Positions 23,081 through 34,599 of a DNA stretch of 64,000 bases are shown in pieces. The stretch comes from Ectobius pallidus (Eukaryota; Arthropoda; Insecta; Blattodea; Ectobiidae), in contig CAXKWD010000006.1 in NCBI GenBank assembly GCA_964059195.1, positions 68,155,073 through 68,219,072 of the forward strand, written 5' to 3'. Every line of letters starts with the position of its first letter. Within the stretch, counting starts at the first letter, position 1. The notes under the pieces are model-generated. The model worked only from the letters and a program-made list of their open reading frames with translations. It ran no database searches and was not told where the DNA came from. Both the position numbers and the translations under genes were made by a program.

Positions 23081-24027
23081 TAATAATAATACTAAAACCA
23101 TTATAAATTAATTTTAATGGCTAACATAGGAGTAATAATAACAGCAATCGTGTTAAAAATGTAGTAAACAGTTAACTAATTGTAGGTGGGATAACGTGAA
23201 AATGGGGAAAATGAGATGCGAAAAACATATTAGTAATTAATTGCACGATATTTGCAAATAAACGTTAAAGTTTTTAGACACATTCAAGAAATTTCTTGCT
23301 TATTTTAACATACAAGGATGTTCCTTCATTATCTGATTAAATTCACGAACTGCGGTAATATACTGGTTAATGGTACGTCACTGTACAATTGAACAGCCAA
23401 CAAGGAACTAGAAACTAATTAGACACGTCGATATTGCATTCTCCCCCTCCTTAACAGTTCGTGACACTTGATTATGCACTTGACCCGTTCAAACCAGGGC
23501 AATGTATTGCAGGTTGCTTTCCAGTGAAACGTACTGATGGGGCGGGATGCATCGGGCATTATACAAGCTGAGCAAGAGAGGATTTCAATTAGGACATTTC
23601 TCCCTATTCCTTCTGAAACATAAAACACCAGTTTGCAACACGGATTCTTTCTCCGCCTTATCCACATTCCAGTTTCTTGCTATGGCATAACTGTTAATAG
23701 TAATCCTTGCATCATGCATGTATCTGATCCTATAATAATTACCTTCCTCACTTTGAGGTTGGTTGCCCATGGTTCTCACTGCTACCACTCAATACGATTT
23801 TACTACCTTTCATCGAGTGACATGTTTTTCTGTGCAAATGAAAGTTATTGTTAAACTTATCGATCATTATAAGATGCAATCGTATCTCTTCTACAAATCA
23901 TTTACATGCTGGAAGAATAAGCCTACGTAATAACTCGAAATACTGGCAAATTTCAGGATAGAGGAGCATTTACTCTAAACGCAGAGTATTAATGTGCCTG
24001 TTTTAAGGCCGAGTATGTACTCAGTTA

Positions 24028-24288
24028 TCACCGGGACCAGGTAATATTAATTTGGAAATTATGAAATATGGTGGTACTAAAATTAGAAAATTAATAACAA
24101 AATGTTTGAACAAAATACTCTCTGGAGATCGAATACCTGATGAAATTAAGTTAGGATAGGCCTATATAACATCGATATTTAAAAAAGGAGATCGTAGAGT
24201 CTGCTCAAATTATCGTAGAATCTGTGTTATGAATTCACTGATGAAAATTTGTGGAAAAGTAATAAAAAGGAGACTAGAATCTACAATG
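24028..24288 (+). pseudogene. LINE reverse-transcriptase fragment (N-terminal RT motifs)
   Basis: A single frame of 87 codons carries SPGPGNINLEIMKY (the PGPDGI motif), LNKILSGDRIPDE, then YITSIFKKGDRR and CSNYRRICVMN (KKGDR...NYRGI motif of LINE RTs). No indel interrupts it; the only break is a TAG at 24157-24159 where the family usually has tryptophan (TGG), a one-base change. The 5' and 3' parts are missing. It may be the same family as 28801-29618, which carries the downstream RT motifs. Confidence 0.85.
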
Positions 24289-24889
24289 TTCGATTCGGCA
24301 TTCATAATATAATTTATTTTATTGGTTTTCTGAAAACCCATATTTACTCATTCTGTTAACCACGACTTCATTCCTATTTGCAAATAGGATGATTGAGGAT
24401 TGCTACATACATTTTGCTAGCCCTATATACAATTTAAAAGTTAAGAATCTGATTCTTGGAATGCTCACATCACAAGAAAATAATTGCTAGGTAAGAGGGC
24501 TAGGGTTAAGCAAAATATAATTATTTAAAATGTCTTAAAAATGATCCATAATATAAAAACTGAGGAGGCTATTGTGCCCATGTCGATTAAATAATATAGA
24601 GACAATTAGGTCAAAACTAATTATTAATTCTCATTGCGTATACAATGCGATCTTATTTAATCTGTAGGCCTACTTGTAGTATTTTATTGTTTATACGGCA
24701 CAGAAGAGAGCTTTGTTTTTATGTCTGTCTTAATGTAAATGAAATAAGATTAGGATGACAGACAACGTGTGAAATTCAAGTATGAACATTATGAACAATA
24801 AAACTGATTAAGAAGGGAGAAACTACAGTTGACAATTTCATAATTTATTCAATATAATGACAATATTGTGTAGTATGAAAATTAAATAA

Positions 24890-25189
24890 TAATTCCTATA
24901 ATATTTTATTGCTTTATTGCGTTATTGCTTTTATTGCTTTATATTTTTTACTTTTACTCTTATTATTTTTTCTTCCTTCTTTACGTATTTTCATGCTTGC
25001 TTTCTTCTCAATCTCTCTCGTTCTCTTTACTCCATACTTTTAGGTAATTATTCTAACTTTCCTACTTTTATTCACCTATTGCATATTTGTATATTGTAAG
25101 TACATGATTTATTTCTAGTATAGTCATGAGCATTGTGATTGGGTGTATAACTGTAATGTTCATTCTTCATTAAATAAATAAATAAATTT
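24890..25189 (+). repeat. Probable LINE 3' UTR with TAAA tail
   Basis: A pyrimidine-rich stretch followed by TTCATTAAATAAATAAATAAAT looks like a LINE 3' UTR and tail in plus orientation, ending seven bases before the hAT target site. No coding end is visible, so the assignment is tentative. Confidence 0.4.
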
Positions 25190-25203
25190 TTGTTGGTTTA
25201 CAT

Positions 25204-26468
25204 CAGGGATGGCCAACTGGCCATGTTTTATGCGGCCCCCGAACAACTTTTTAAAAGTATTACGGTAGATATTTTTTAACAGAAATATAAAATACAAAAT
25301 TTCCTACAAGAGTCCAGGTTAAGTTCAAATTGTATATAATTACGACCTGATAATAAATTTTTTAACAACTAGCAAAATAAAGGTTTAATTACTTTAAGGG
25401 AATCAGTAGGAAGTATACTTTGAGTAGGCCTATAAGGCAAACACGCCAGTTTGATGTCGCACGGTGTGGCAACTACGCTTTCCGAAAAGACTGACTGCAC
25501 GGTAGCTGAGTTTCTCAATGCACATATAAATACGCCTATCTCCAAAGAAGTTCAAGAAAAACTACTGGATTCTAAGTTTTTATGCAATATGGCTTTCTTA
25601 ACCGACATAAGTCACCACATGAATGAACTTAACTTGAAATTGCAAGGTCGAAATCAAACAGTACCTCAGTTAGTTGGACACTTAGATGGATTTGTAAATA
25701 AACTTAAGGTTTTCATATCAAGCCTAGAAAAAGCTAATCTAGTACATTTCCCATCGTGCAAAGAAATTATGGAAGAAATTCCAACCAGTGATTTCAGTTT
25801 TTGCATACCGAAATTGAATATGCTTTTGGAGTCATTCAATGAACGATTTTTGGATTTTAATGAACTGCGACCACATCTCTTCTTATTCAACAATCCCATG
25901 ACATGTGACATTTCCCAGCAAGATGACGACCTACAGTTGGAGCTCTGTGATTTGCAAAGTGACCAAGTTTTCCAGAAAAGACCAGAAACTGGTGTCGAAT
26001 TCTGGAGTAGGCTGCCTGAGGACAAATATCCCAAACTACGTGATTTTGGTAAAAAAATTGTTTCAATGTTTGGAAGCACCTACATTTGTGAGAGCACTTT
26101 TTCCTCGATGAAATTTATAAAATCAACTCACCGTAACAGACTTACAGACAACCATCTTCAAGATTTGCTTAAAGTGGCCACCACCTCGACAAGAATTGAT
26201 TTTGACAAACTTGTGAACGATTGTGCCCGCCCTCAGTGTTCTCACTAGTGGTTTTTTTTTTTCAGTAAAATTGTTGATTTTGTTCTGCTCAACTCTTGTA
26301 TGATTAGTAGTATATATTATTTCAACATTAAAGTATGTTCAATATCCATAGCATTTGTTTATACATTAATTTATATAGCCTAAATTTCCCTTTAAGTTCT
26401 TGTGCGGCCCCTGCTTTTAGCGAAAGTATGGAAGTGGCCCTTTGGGCAAAAGAAGTTGGCCATCCCTG
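25204..26468 (+). mobile_element. hAT superfamily transposon, internally deleted, with perfect ends
   Basis: Terminal inverted repeats CAGGGATGGCCAACT (25204-25218) and its exact complement (26454-26468) bound 1265 bp. A perfect 8-bp target duplication GTTTACAT flanks them (25196-25203 and 26469-26476), diagnostic of hAT. Subterminal GCGGCCCC motifs lie near both ends. Only the C-terminal half of a transposase is encoded (25454-26248), so the copy is non-autonomous. It inserted directly after the TAAA tail of a probable LINE. Confidence 0.95.
25454..26248 (+). CDS. hAT transposase, C-terminal half, open reading frame intact
   Basis: The frame encodes about 264 residues from ATG at 25454 (an in-frame stop lies about 20 bases upstream, so the frame does not extend 5'). 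The N-terminal part (NMAFLTDISHHMNELNLKLQG) and the C-terminal part with YPKLRDFGKKIVSMFGST, CESTFSSMKFIKS and HRNRLTDNHLQDLL match the hAT C-terminal dimerisation region seen in GTF2IRD2/ZBED5-like transposases. A full hAT protein is roughly 550-650 residues; the BED zinc finger and first catalytic aspartates are missing. It could make a truncated DNA-element protein, or be a remnant whose frame is open because it is young. No splice acceptor supporting an upstream exon was identified. Confidence 0.8.
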   Translation: MSHGVATTLSEKTDCTVAEFLNAHINTPISKEVQEKLLDSKFLCNMAFLTDISHHMNELNLKLQGRNQTVPQLVGHLDGFVNKLKVFISSLEKANLVHFPSCKEIMEEIPTSDFSFCIPKLNMLLESFNERFLDFNELRPHLFLFNNPMTCDISQQDDDLQLELCDLQSDQVFQKRPETGVEFWSRLPEDKYPKLRDFGKKIVSMFGSTYICESTFSSMKFIKSTHRNRLTDNHLQDLLKVATTSTRIDFDKLVNDCARPQCSH

Positions 26469-27299
26469 GTTTACATTAAAGAACTTCAACAATCTATTCC
26501 ATTTATAATAAAACCAACATTCTACAGTTTTTATTTTCTGAATAAAGAGAAAGAAACATAATGATATAATGACTTGACAAGACTTGCAATCCTTTCTTTG
26601 TTTACATAATTACGAGAGACTAATATATTCTAAGAATGGCCCTTCGCCAAATGCCTAGATGGGCGGGTAGCTTCCTCGCTAGGAGAAGTGAGGTCAAGCT
26701 TGAATGCCTTGAAATAAAGCAGCCTAAAATTTAGATGGCCATTGCTTTGGAAGTACACAAAAAACAAGAGGAGATAAAGAGAAAATATAAAGACAGAATG
26801 GAATAGTAGAGAAAGGACTTTACACTAAAAATAGGTCTATAACTCTTTTCGCTCTTACATGGGAGCTGACTGATGAATTTGTTTACCTTCTTGGGCATTA
26901 CTGTTTAATAACAATCAACACTTGTAATAATCAACAGCACAGCTTAAGTAATATAAACTAAACTTCTACGCAAAATTTAGTTAGTGTTTATAGTAATGCT
27001 TTATCAGAGAGGATTTTTCTACTGTAAAGAGAAATGTGTATAAGCTATATGTACCTTGTGTTTAACTACATATAGGTAAATATAGTAATTTGGGAAATCG
27101 GCTAATGGTTTCATCAGAGTAAACAAAATATGAAAGTAAATAAATAAATGTACGAGTGAATTGCTTACATTAAAACTGTCCTAATAGAATAATGCAGTGT
27201 AGTATGTGAAAAAACGTCAAATGTCAGGTGCTGTAAAAATAAATCATTACCAAATCTTTACGAATGATTTATGTACATATCTAGAAAGGTACTTTTAGG

Positions 27300-27850
27300 T
27301 AGATTTTCGAAGAAAAATCTACCTATTGCAATGGATACCACTTTATGATTTTCGAAAAATTATTTCATATCTTTACGTTTCATGCTCCCCTAAGTACGAA
27401 ACCACCGCCCGTTCAAAAAAAAATTTTGTGATATTTATATATATCTTTACACGATAGCGGCCGTAATTTTGAAGATATTTGAACCAAATTTTATTATGTT
27501 ATTTCTAGGCCCAATAGTTCGGACAAGTTCGTTAATGGGCAAAATTGGCCCAAGGGGGTGGTCGGGGGAGGGGGTTGAAATTTTAAAACATTTATATCTC
27601 GGCCCCTATGAAGTATAGAGGGAAACTTTGTTTGAATAAATTAGAGTACTCCCTATGGAGTTCACAGTGACACCAACAATTCGGGGGTTCGAGTGAGGGT
27701 GGGGGTGGGGGTGGGGGATGAAAATTCGAAACTTTTGAAACCACGTCTTGTGGGGTATCGTTGAAAAGCTCTTGATGAGTACTCTACAAATCAATAAATA
27801 GTTTCTTGATAGCTCTCATATGACGCGAGATTTTAATGTTTGAAAATAAT
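27300..27850. other. Unclassified repeat-like stretch with G-rich core
   Basis: Contains GCCCAAGGGGGTGG, GGGGGAGGGGGTTG and GTTGAAATTTTAAAACATTTA-type blocks that look like an old interspersed repeat, but no ends or coding motif were recognised. Confidence 0.35.
27697..27717 (+). repeat. G-quadruplex-type run
   Basis: Four G tracts (3, 5, 5 and 5 G) separated by single T residues fit the canonical G-quadruplex pattern. It may form a stable secondary structure. Confidence 0.85.
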
Positions 27851-28800
27851 AACACTTAAAAGAATTATTATAATATCATAATTTTGTCTTGTTTAGCGGC
27901 TTTGCTAATTTTATTCATTGCTGATCTTGCGCACGGCCTCCCAGAATATTATATCCTATTCTTGTTGTCAAAACAAATGATTGTAGGCTCTTCCTCTTTA
28001 CCGAATTCAGTTCTTATTACTGCAGGTTTACCATGCCAAGGCTAAAGAAAAAGAGTGCTATGCAGCGACAATAAATTAAACCAAAAGCACTTCGAAATCT
28101 ACCTCCGCCTGTAGGCCTGCCTAAAGGGATTTTTTAAAATTATGGGTCACTATGTTTAAGACATTAAGAATTCGTGGTCAGACACCGGTATCGATAAAGA
28201 GTAATAACGACCGTGTTTCTTACCTAGATCAATAATTAAGGCAATGTTATTTCAAATGCTCTAAAAGGAATAATCGCTAAATTTGAGAATAGGGTGACCG
28301 CCGCCATAACCAGGCCGTACCGAGTGGGACCAAGTCTACAATGTCGCCAATATTACGAACACGATTATATGCCGATTGAATTCGGTAGATAAACGACTGT
28401 TGTAGCGATGTTTTATGTAAGATGTGGAGGTAAAAAAGCTTCTGCATTAAGAATTCTAGGTCCGTGACAGGTTATGTTAGGTCAGGAACAGTCATGTTAG
28501 TTTAGCAGCAGTATTCTGCATAGTTCATGCCATGTAACGATGTTTTACAAAAGACGTGGAAGGGTAATAACTAATAAGACTTCTAGAAGTAGTGACAGCC
28601 AAATTCTAGGTCAGTGACAGGTTATGTTAGGTTAGAAACATTTGTATTAGATTAGGAGCAATATACTAAATAGCGCTGGGTTTATTATGTCTCACATTGA
28701 ATATGACGGGAAATTTTACCCTTGCGCCGATCGTTTCTCTATTGTTGCCTGCGGCTCGGAGGGGCACGGTCGCTAATGGCAGTGCATGGCTGGCTACGCT

Positions 28801-29618
28801 ATTCTGAAGGAGTTCCGGAATAATATATACACAGACATTGACATGACATCAACGGAAGGCTACTGTCAAACTTAAGATTTGCTGATGACATAGTGTTGTT
28901 CGCAAAATCCGCCACAGGGCTACAGGAAAAGCTAGCAGAACTGAATACTAAAAGCGCAATAGCGGGACTACAAATAAACCCTACCAAGACCAAAGCAATG
29001 ACGAATCACATAGAGACACCAATAATAATTGATGGCACACCAATCCATTACTGTAGCGAGTACATATATCTAGGCCAAGCAATCAGTCTGACAGAAAATG
29101 GGGACAATGAGATCCAAAGAAGAATAAGGCAAGCAAGGGGGAAATTCTGGGGACTCAAATTCTTACTCCTAGACAAAGACATTAACAGAGAACTAAGATT
29201 GGAAGCACTACAGACCTGCATCATACCGACACTAACATATAGAAGTCAAACCTGGACGCTGACTAAACAACAAGAACTGAAGATACAAAGATGCCAGCGC
29301 AGAATGGAGAGAAAAATCTTGGACATTAAATTAGTAGACAAAGTAAGAAACGAAGAACTCAGGCTAAGAAGTGGTATTAAAGAGGCACATAAACAGGCAA
29401 GAGAGCTCAAATGGAGGTGGGGAGGACATGTGGCCAGACTACCTGCAGACAGATGGGCCTATGCCACCACGATCTGGGACCCAAGAAGAGGGAAAAGAAG
29501 AAGAGGGAGACCGAGAAGTAGATGGGCTCAGGACTTCATAGAAGTGATAGGACCGCAATGGTCACGATTAGCAAGGGATAGGAGGGAGTGGAAAATCACA
29601 ATTTTAGTTTTAGAATAA
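28801..29618 (+). pseudogene. LINE ORF2: reverse transcriptase motif C to C-terminus
   Basis: The frame contains LLSNLRFADDIVLF, where FADD (28878-28889) is the catalytic motif of the reverse transcriptase. It continues through GLQINPTKTKAM, YLGQAIS, IIPTLTYRSQTW and, near the end, WRWGGHVARLP and GKRRRGRPRSRW, the usual thumb-to-C-terminal motifs of arthropod non-LTR ORF2 proteins annotated as endonuclease-reverse transcriptases. The open frame is undisturbed from 28851 to the stop at 29618, but the endonuclease and N-terminal RT are missing. Upstream, at about 28801-28850, a shifted frame and a stop (TGA) show decay. The clade is not certain. Confidence 0.9.
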
Positions 29619-29877
29619 AATGTTGACATAATTTAGAAACTGAAAATGAAGTGAAGTGAATTAGGGAAAAAGTACAGGACACTCATTCTAGACTCAAAAT
29701 GGAACACAAGCTACACACAGTAACTAACAGTTAAAGTACGAGTAAAAGCTCAAATCCGAGCATGCACACAGGAAATAGCTCACCCCGTGTGTACAAACTG
29801 AGCTAACCCTACCGATAGTAGGAGGAACTTGCCTGAAAAGGATTCAGTGGCTTTTTCTAATTTCTAATTTCTAATTG
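29619..29877 (+). repeat. LINE 3' UTR and TTCTAA tail
   Basis: After the stop codon, 240 bp of UTR include GAGCTAACCCTACCGATAGTAG and end in TTTCTAATTTCTAATTTCTAATT, a short tandem tail expected of target-primed reverse transcription. A related UTR end (GAGCTAACCCTGCTATTGGCGG) lies at about 46120-46142. Confidence 0.7.
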
Positions 29878-30703
29878 ACATGAGGATGCTCGTATAATAA
29901 ACTTGAAACAAACAGTAAAGATCATTTGCAAAGTAACTAAACAATGTTCTGTAATGTCGCACAATCTTGATTAGGGCAGCTTTTAACACCATTGCTCATG
30001 ATGATGATAATGGCGATAGCTTAGTAATAGGCTTAACACAAATTGAAATTACTTTTAAATAAAAATTAAGATTAATTTTATTGCTTTTTATGACTTACTG
30101 AGTCATACCTACGTTACTGTATTAGATTTACCTGTATAAGTTAACTTATGATAGATCACATAAATTCTTTGTAACATGGCCAGATCTGACTGGAACCAAC
30201 GGTGGTCAACTTAGACAGGTTTATACTGTATTTGGAACCTGAAGAACAGAAGATGTAATATTAGTAATTTTTTTTAGTCCGATATGTAATAACAAAAGGA
30301 TTCCACGCACATCGTATCAGAACGTATGGAGAAAAATATTGGAATGAAGCATAAACTTATACGAGTAGTAAATTGAATAAACAATTAGTAGCGTACAACA
30401 AAATTTGCAGTTCGATAAAATAAATATAACATTTCAAAAAAAAAGGTTAGTAAACATTTATTTATAGGAAAGAAAACTTGGGTGCAAAAATAGAAGATAA
30501 TCAGTCATAAAAAGGAAATACGGTTCGTCCTGAGATACTCTCCATATGTTTCAAAATTCGCCAATAGATCTACAAACATTCACCAATCGAGATACGATAA
30601 TGTAATCTAAAGTAATGGCTTTATTCATCTTCTGAACCTACAAGGACATAGGTTAAAATGATACTTTACCATATAGACCCAAAAATTTCAAGTACACAAA
30701 GTA

Positions 30704-31075
30704 CGAGGGCGAATCAAAAAGTAAGTTACACTTCCATGTTATGGCCATTTAAGAAACTACCTACACATAGGCAATACAGCTACGGCAACATACAATGTGC
30801 GTTCACTTTTCCACATAGTCCTCAAGAGACCGTAAACATTTCTCGGAACGGGCAACCAACTTTTCGATTCCGGATGCGTAGAAATCACCTCCAGCGCTAT
30901 GTAAACACCTGAAGACAGCTGCTTTCACCTCCTCATCGTTTCGGAATCGTCGTCCACCGAGATCCTTTTTCAGTTTTCCGAACACATGATAATCTCATGG
31001 CTTTAAGTCTGGACTGTATGGAGGATGTTGCCAAACCTCCCACTTGAATCCTCCTCTAGATAAGCATTTTTTTAA
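30704..31075 (-). pseudogene. Mariner transposase 3' remnant with terminal inverted repeat
   Basis: The minus frame reads WEVWQHPPYSPDLKP, then a TGA where the family has serine, then DYHVFGKLKKDLGGRRF and FYASGIEKLVARSEKCL...LEDYVEK (ending about 30800). These are the C-terminal mariner motifs in order. The 3' terminal inverted repeat CGAGGGCGAATCAAAAAGTA abuts TA at 30702-30703. Only about 370 bp at the 3' end remain; the 5' end is gone. One premature stop is visible. Confidence 0.9.
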
Positions 31076-31256
31076 TTTATTTTTTATTAATTACGATGTG
31101 AAACACAACTTCCTCTGCCCAAATAAAATTTTCGTATCACATCCCTAGAAGATACCTAACACAAATACAAAATTATGTTTTCTTACGATCTTTTGTTCTG
31201 GGGCCAGGTTGTTTACAAACAGAGACACACACACAGACGCGTTTCTGAAAACAGTA

Positions 31257-32303
31257 CAGTCAACCCTCGATATAATGCCATCATCCGTTCTCTAAAATTT
31301 AGTGGCACAAAGCGAGGGTGGTGGCACTAAAACGAAATTTCATTTTTCAAATAAAAATGGCATAATAAGTGCTGTATTGGGTTACTGTCCTTTGTTATGA
31401 AAGAAAAATTAAATAAATGGCAAATAACCATTTTTCTTTCTCATATTATTGCTTAAGCATCTCCGACTAACAATTTATCCCACAATAATGAAAAATATAT
31501 TGCAATAGCCTGATGGCTAGACTTTGGAAATCATTCACCACTCAAATCCTCCCGTTTCTCTTGAAGTGTACAACATATTTCTCATCTTAACAATCTTACG
31601 TGTAGCGTAGTGGTTGAGGCGCTGCTCTACAAACCGGAAGGTCGCGGGTTCGATCCCCGATGAGGTCGTTGGAGTTTATCGATTGGCCTAATCCTTCTGG
31701 TGGCACTATGGCCCTGGGGTCGACTCAGCCTCTAACAGAAATGAGCACCAGGAGCAATCCTGGGGGTAAAGGCGGCCGGTGAGTAAGGCTGACAACCTTA
31801 CCACCTTCATGTGACGATGTCTAAAAATCTGGGAGCCTCAACCTCCTGGAACCCTCTGGGCCTCCATGGCCTGTAATAGGGAACAATTTACAATCTTACG
31901 AGTAATTGTAGTGTAGTGTTTAACAGCTGAATGGAGACTGGACTAAAAGAAGTGAAAGTTTGGATTGTATGAAGGGCTCATTCTACCTGCTCCACCCTCA
32001 CGCAGGATGTCTTCTTAACATTCCACCGCACTACTATTACACTCACTTCTTGGAAATACAGTACAGTAAGTTTCTTAAATAATCTTCCTAACGTTCACGC
32101 CAGTTTTAAAAGAATGCTGCAACTGAAAAATATCACTGGAAGCTAAATTTTGTGAAAATCTTGTTTCATATTCACTGGCGCTAATCGAATTGGTAACGAG
32201 GTTTCTTATGTGTTTTATGTGGGAGAAGATCAGTTCACTTGCATTTATTGCCACAGTGTGAGGGTGGCACTATAAAGAGGGGCATTATATCGAGGGTTGA
32301 CTG
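31257..32303. mobile_element. Tigger/pogo-like element flanked by TA, SINE nested inside
   Basis: CAGTCAACCCTCGATATAAT plus GCC at 31257-31279 is exactly inverted at 32281-32303 (23 of 23), each end abutting TA (31255-31256 and 32304-32305). The sequence and TA target fit the Tigger/pogo branch of Tc1/mariner. Subterminal GGGTGGTGGCACTA and TAGTGCCACCC motifs are also inverted. No transposase frame is present; it carries a 289-bp SINE (31601-31889), so the MITE itself is about 750 bp. Confidence 0.9.
31601..31889 (+). mobile_element. Full-length tRNA-derived SINE (SINE C), nested
   Basis: The head GTAGCGTAGTGGTTGAGGCG contains the A box and CGGGTTCGATCCCCG the B box. The body carries TGGTGGCACTATGGCC, CAGGAGCAATCCTGGGGG and GGCTGACAACCTTACCACC, and ends CTCCATGGCCTGTAATAGGG. 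A perfect 11-bp target duplication ACAATCTTACG flanks it (31590-31600 and 31890-31900). Further copies lie at 8697, 19095, 36355, 52170 and 58990. Confidence 0.95.
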
Positions 32304-32609
32304 TATTTTTGGATTAGGGTAGCCTCAAAGCGTGTAACTTATTTATGTTAAAAACTCGACATCCAATTTTGGCGTCGAACATAGTAATACATCGACCTGT
32401 AAATTAGTGCCTGTTGTAGGGGCAGTGGAAGATTAAGTAATTATTAGGAGATTTATTTCAGTATATATATATATATACAGAAATTAAAAGATATATATTT
32501 GATTAAAAAGAAATGATACGCTCAAATCATAAATCTACAAAGAATTACTATAATTACGTAATGATAAGATTAGAGAAAGTCATGTGAATATATATATAAG
32601 ATTTTTCGT

Positions 32610-33780
32610 TTTCTCCTTGCATTAAGTAAAGCATCTGATATGATTTCTCATGATCTATTTACTGATGAAACTCAGACATTATGGCATTCTTAGTATTGAA
32701 TATAACTTTTTGTATCTTATTTATCTGGACGTTGCCATGTGGTTGAAATAGATGAAAACAGATCAAGCCAGGCTGAAATAAAGTTTGGTGTACCTCAAGG
32801 TTCTATTCTAGGGCCTTTTTTATTTTTAATCGTGGTCAATTATCTTCCTGACAATATCTTTGCTGAATCAATACTCTATGCCGATGATTCTACTTTTTTT
32901 AATTACTCAATGTATTAATGTAGTTGCAAGTTCTTTAAGGAAATGTGTCTGATGAAATTGACACATGGTTTTCTACTCACGGGTTTTCAATCAATAATGA
33001 CAAGATACAAACTGTAACATTCAGCATGAAATCTGTATCAGTGAGCCAAGAAGACGTGTCTTTAAAACTGCTGGGAATTTATCTTGATCCAAAATTGACT
33101 TGGCACACTCACATCAACTATGTATGTAAAATACTATCTAGAGTGCTATTAATGTACCTAAACCGTATATTAGACAAGCATATATTTTTTATGTGTTTTT
33201 AGGTGTGGAATATTGTTGTATGGAAATGGATCAGGCTTGAAAGATATACTGTTACTACGGAAAAACTGTCAGATTAATAACTAAATCAGCCCCAAATTTA
33301 CCATGCAGGCCACTTTTTTTACGAGAACGAATCATGACTTTGAATAATTTGTACATACTTGAAGCTTTTTTTGTTGTTTAAAAAAAGGGATTTTAGTAAT
33401 TTTTACTCAAGGAATGACATTCATACATATGACACAAGACGTAGCAACCACATTCACAAACATTTTACTTGATTATCTAAAACTAAATTCACACATGTGT
33501 ATTTATAGCAATATACGTTTTTAACAACTTCCTGATAATGCAAAATTCCTTAATTTTAGACAGTTGAAGTTCAAAATCCAGACCTGGCTGAAAAACAACC
33601 CCTTTTAAAGTCTTGATGAATGTTTTAATTTTAATTATTACGCTGACATTATGTGTAACCATTGAATTGTGTGTAGTATGTAAGATCACTTATTTTAGTA
33701 AGTGTATGATGAATTATATCACTATTAATGGCATAAGCTATTGAATTTTATACTCAAAGGCGAAAATAAATTAAATTGAA
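32610..33780 (+). pseudogene. LINE reverse transcriptase remnant (jockey/CR1-like)
   Basis: A frame carries GVPQGSILGPFLFLIVVNYL (32787 onward) and ESILYADDSTFF, with the catalytic YADD at 32877-32888. After a stop, the next frames read SDEIDTWFSTHGFSINNDK and LKLLGIYLDPKLTWHTHINY (about 33070-33120), then a degraded LLLRK..RLI segment and finally a LP..A.F..FR..LK..L C-terminus near 33530-33610. Several stops and frameshifts show it is dead. The 3' end may be the AAATAAATTAAATTGAAATG stretch at about 33760-33785. Confidence 0.88.
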
Positions 33781-33785
33781 ATGAA

Positions 33786-34590
33786 TTACTCGTTTATTAA
33801 ATTAGAGAGAGAGCATATGCATTCCTTTGTTAACACAAATACTAATGATTGGTGGGGGTTAATAATATTGTTTTTCTAACTGGAGTTAGCAAGTATTTAT
33901 TACAGTAGATTCCCGGATAAACAGGTTGAAAATCTATCTTGGTAATAAGCAGGAATATTTTAGCCATGAACGAGGGAGCTGGCAAAACGAGTATATTATG
34001 GAAGCAATCCCAGTCCTGTATCAGCAGCCGGGGCTATACCCCCTGTAATTTATAGCTGGCCCTACACCTACTAAATTTTATTGTATTCAGAACTTTTCTG
34101 TTAAAAAATGAACTTGTAGAGTTTAAATTAACTTTCTGAATACTGCAGCAATCCCCTTAATTAACTAGTGAAAAAGTGTTATTATGATAAAAACTGCAGA
34201 ACTATTTTGTTGTTAACCATGACCTAAATAAGGATGTCTTTCTTATGTTAAAGCAATGAATAAGGAGGATCCATATATCTTACTTAGATGTTGCAATGGT
34301 TATTGTAACGCGGATTGTAATGTATGTTCATGGGAAGAACATCGGTAATTAAACACATCGGTAATTAAACACATAGCCAGCATTCTTAACCCAGAGGCTA
34401 TTCAAATTTTAACAAGCCCATATTATACAGCAACGCATAATAAATCACACAACAACGTAGCATCCAATGTGTTGTGTTTTCGACTACCTCAGAATAAATT
34501 AATAGTAAACTATGAAAGAGCCTATAATGCAAAAAGTGTTATTAAGGTATATTGAGCTCGTTTCATAATTTTTATACTAGTCCTTAATTA
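33786..34590. other. Stretch with no supported gene
   Basis: Contains a 16-bp tandem duplication (CATCGGTAATTAAACA, about 34342-34372). Otherwise nothing was recognised. Confidence 0.5.
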
Positions 34591-34599
34591 CCACTGGCT

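Noticed and set aside
25666..26079. 137-codon minus frame
   Set aside because: It is the antisense shadow of the hAT transposase frame on the plus strand.
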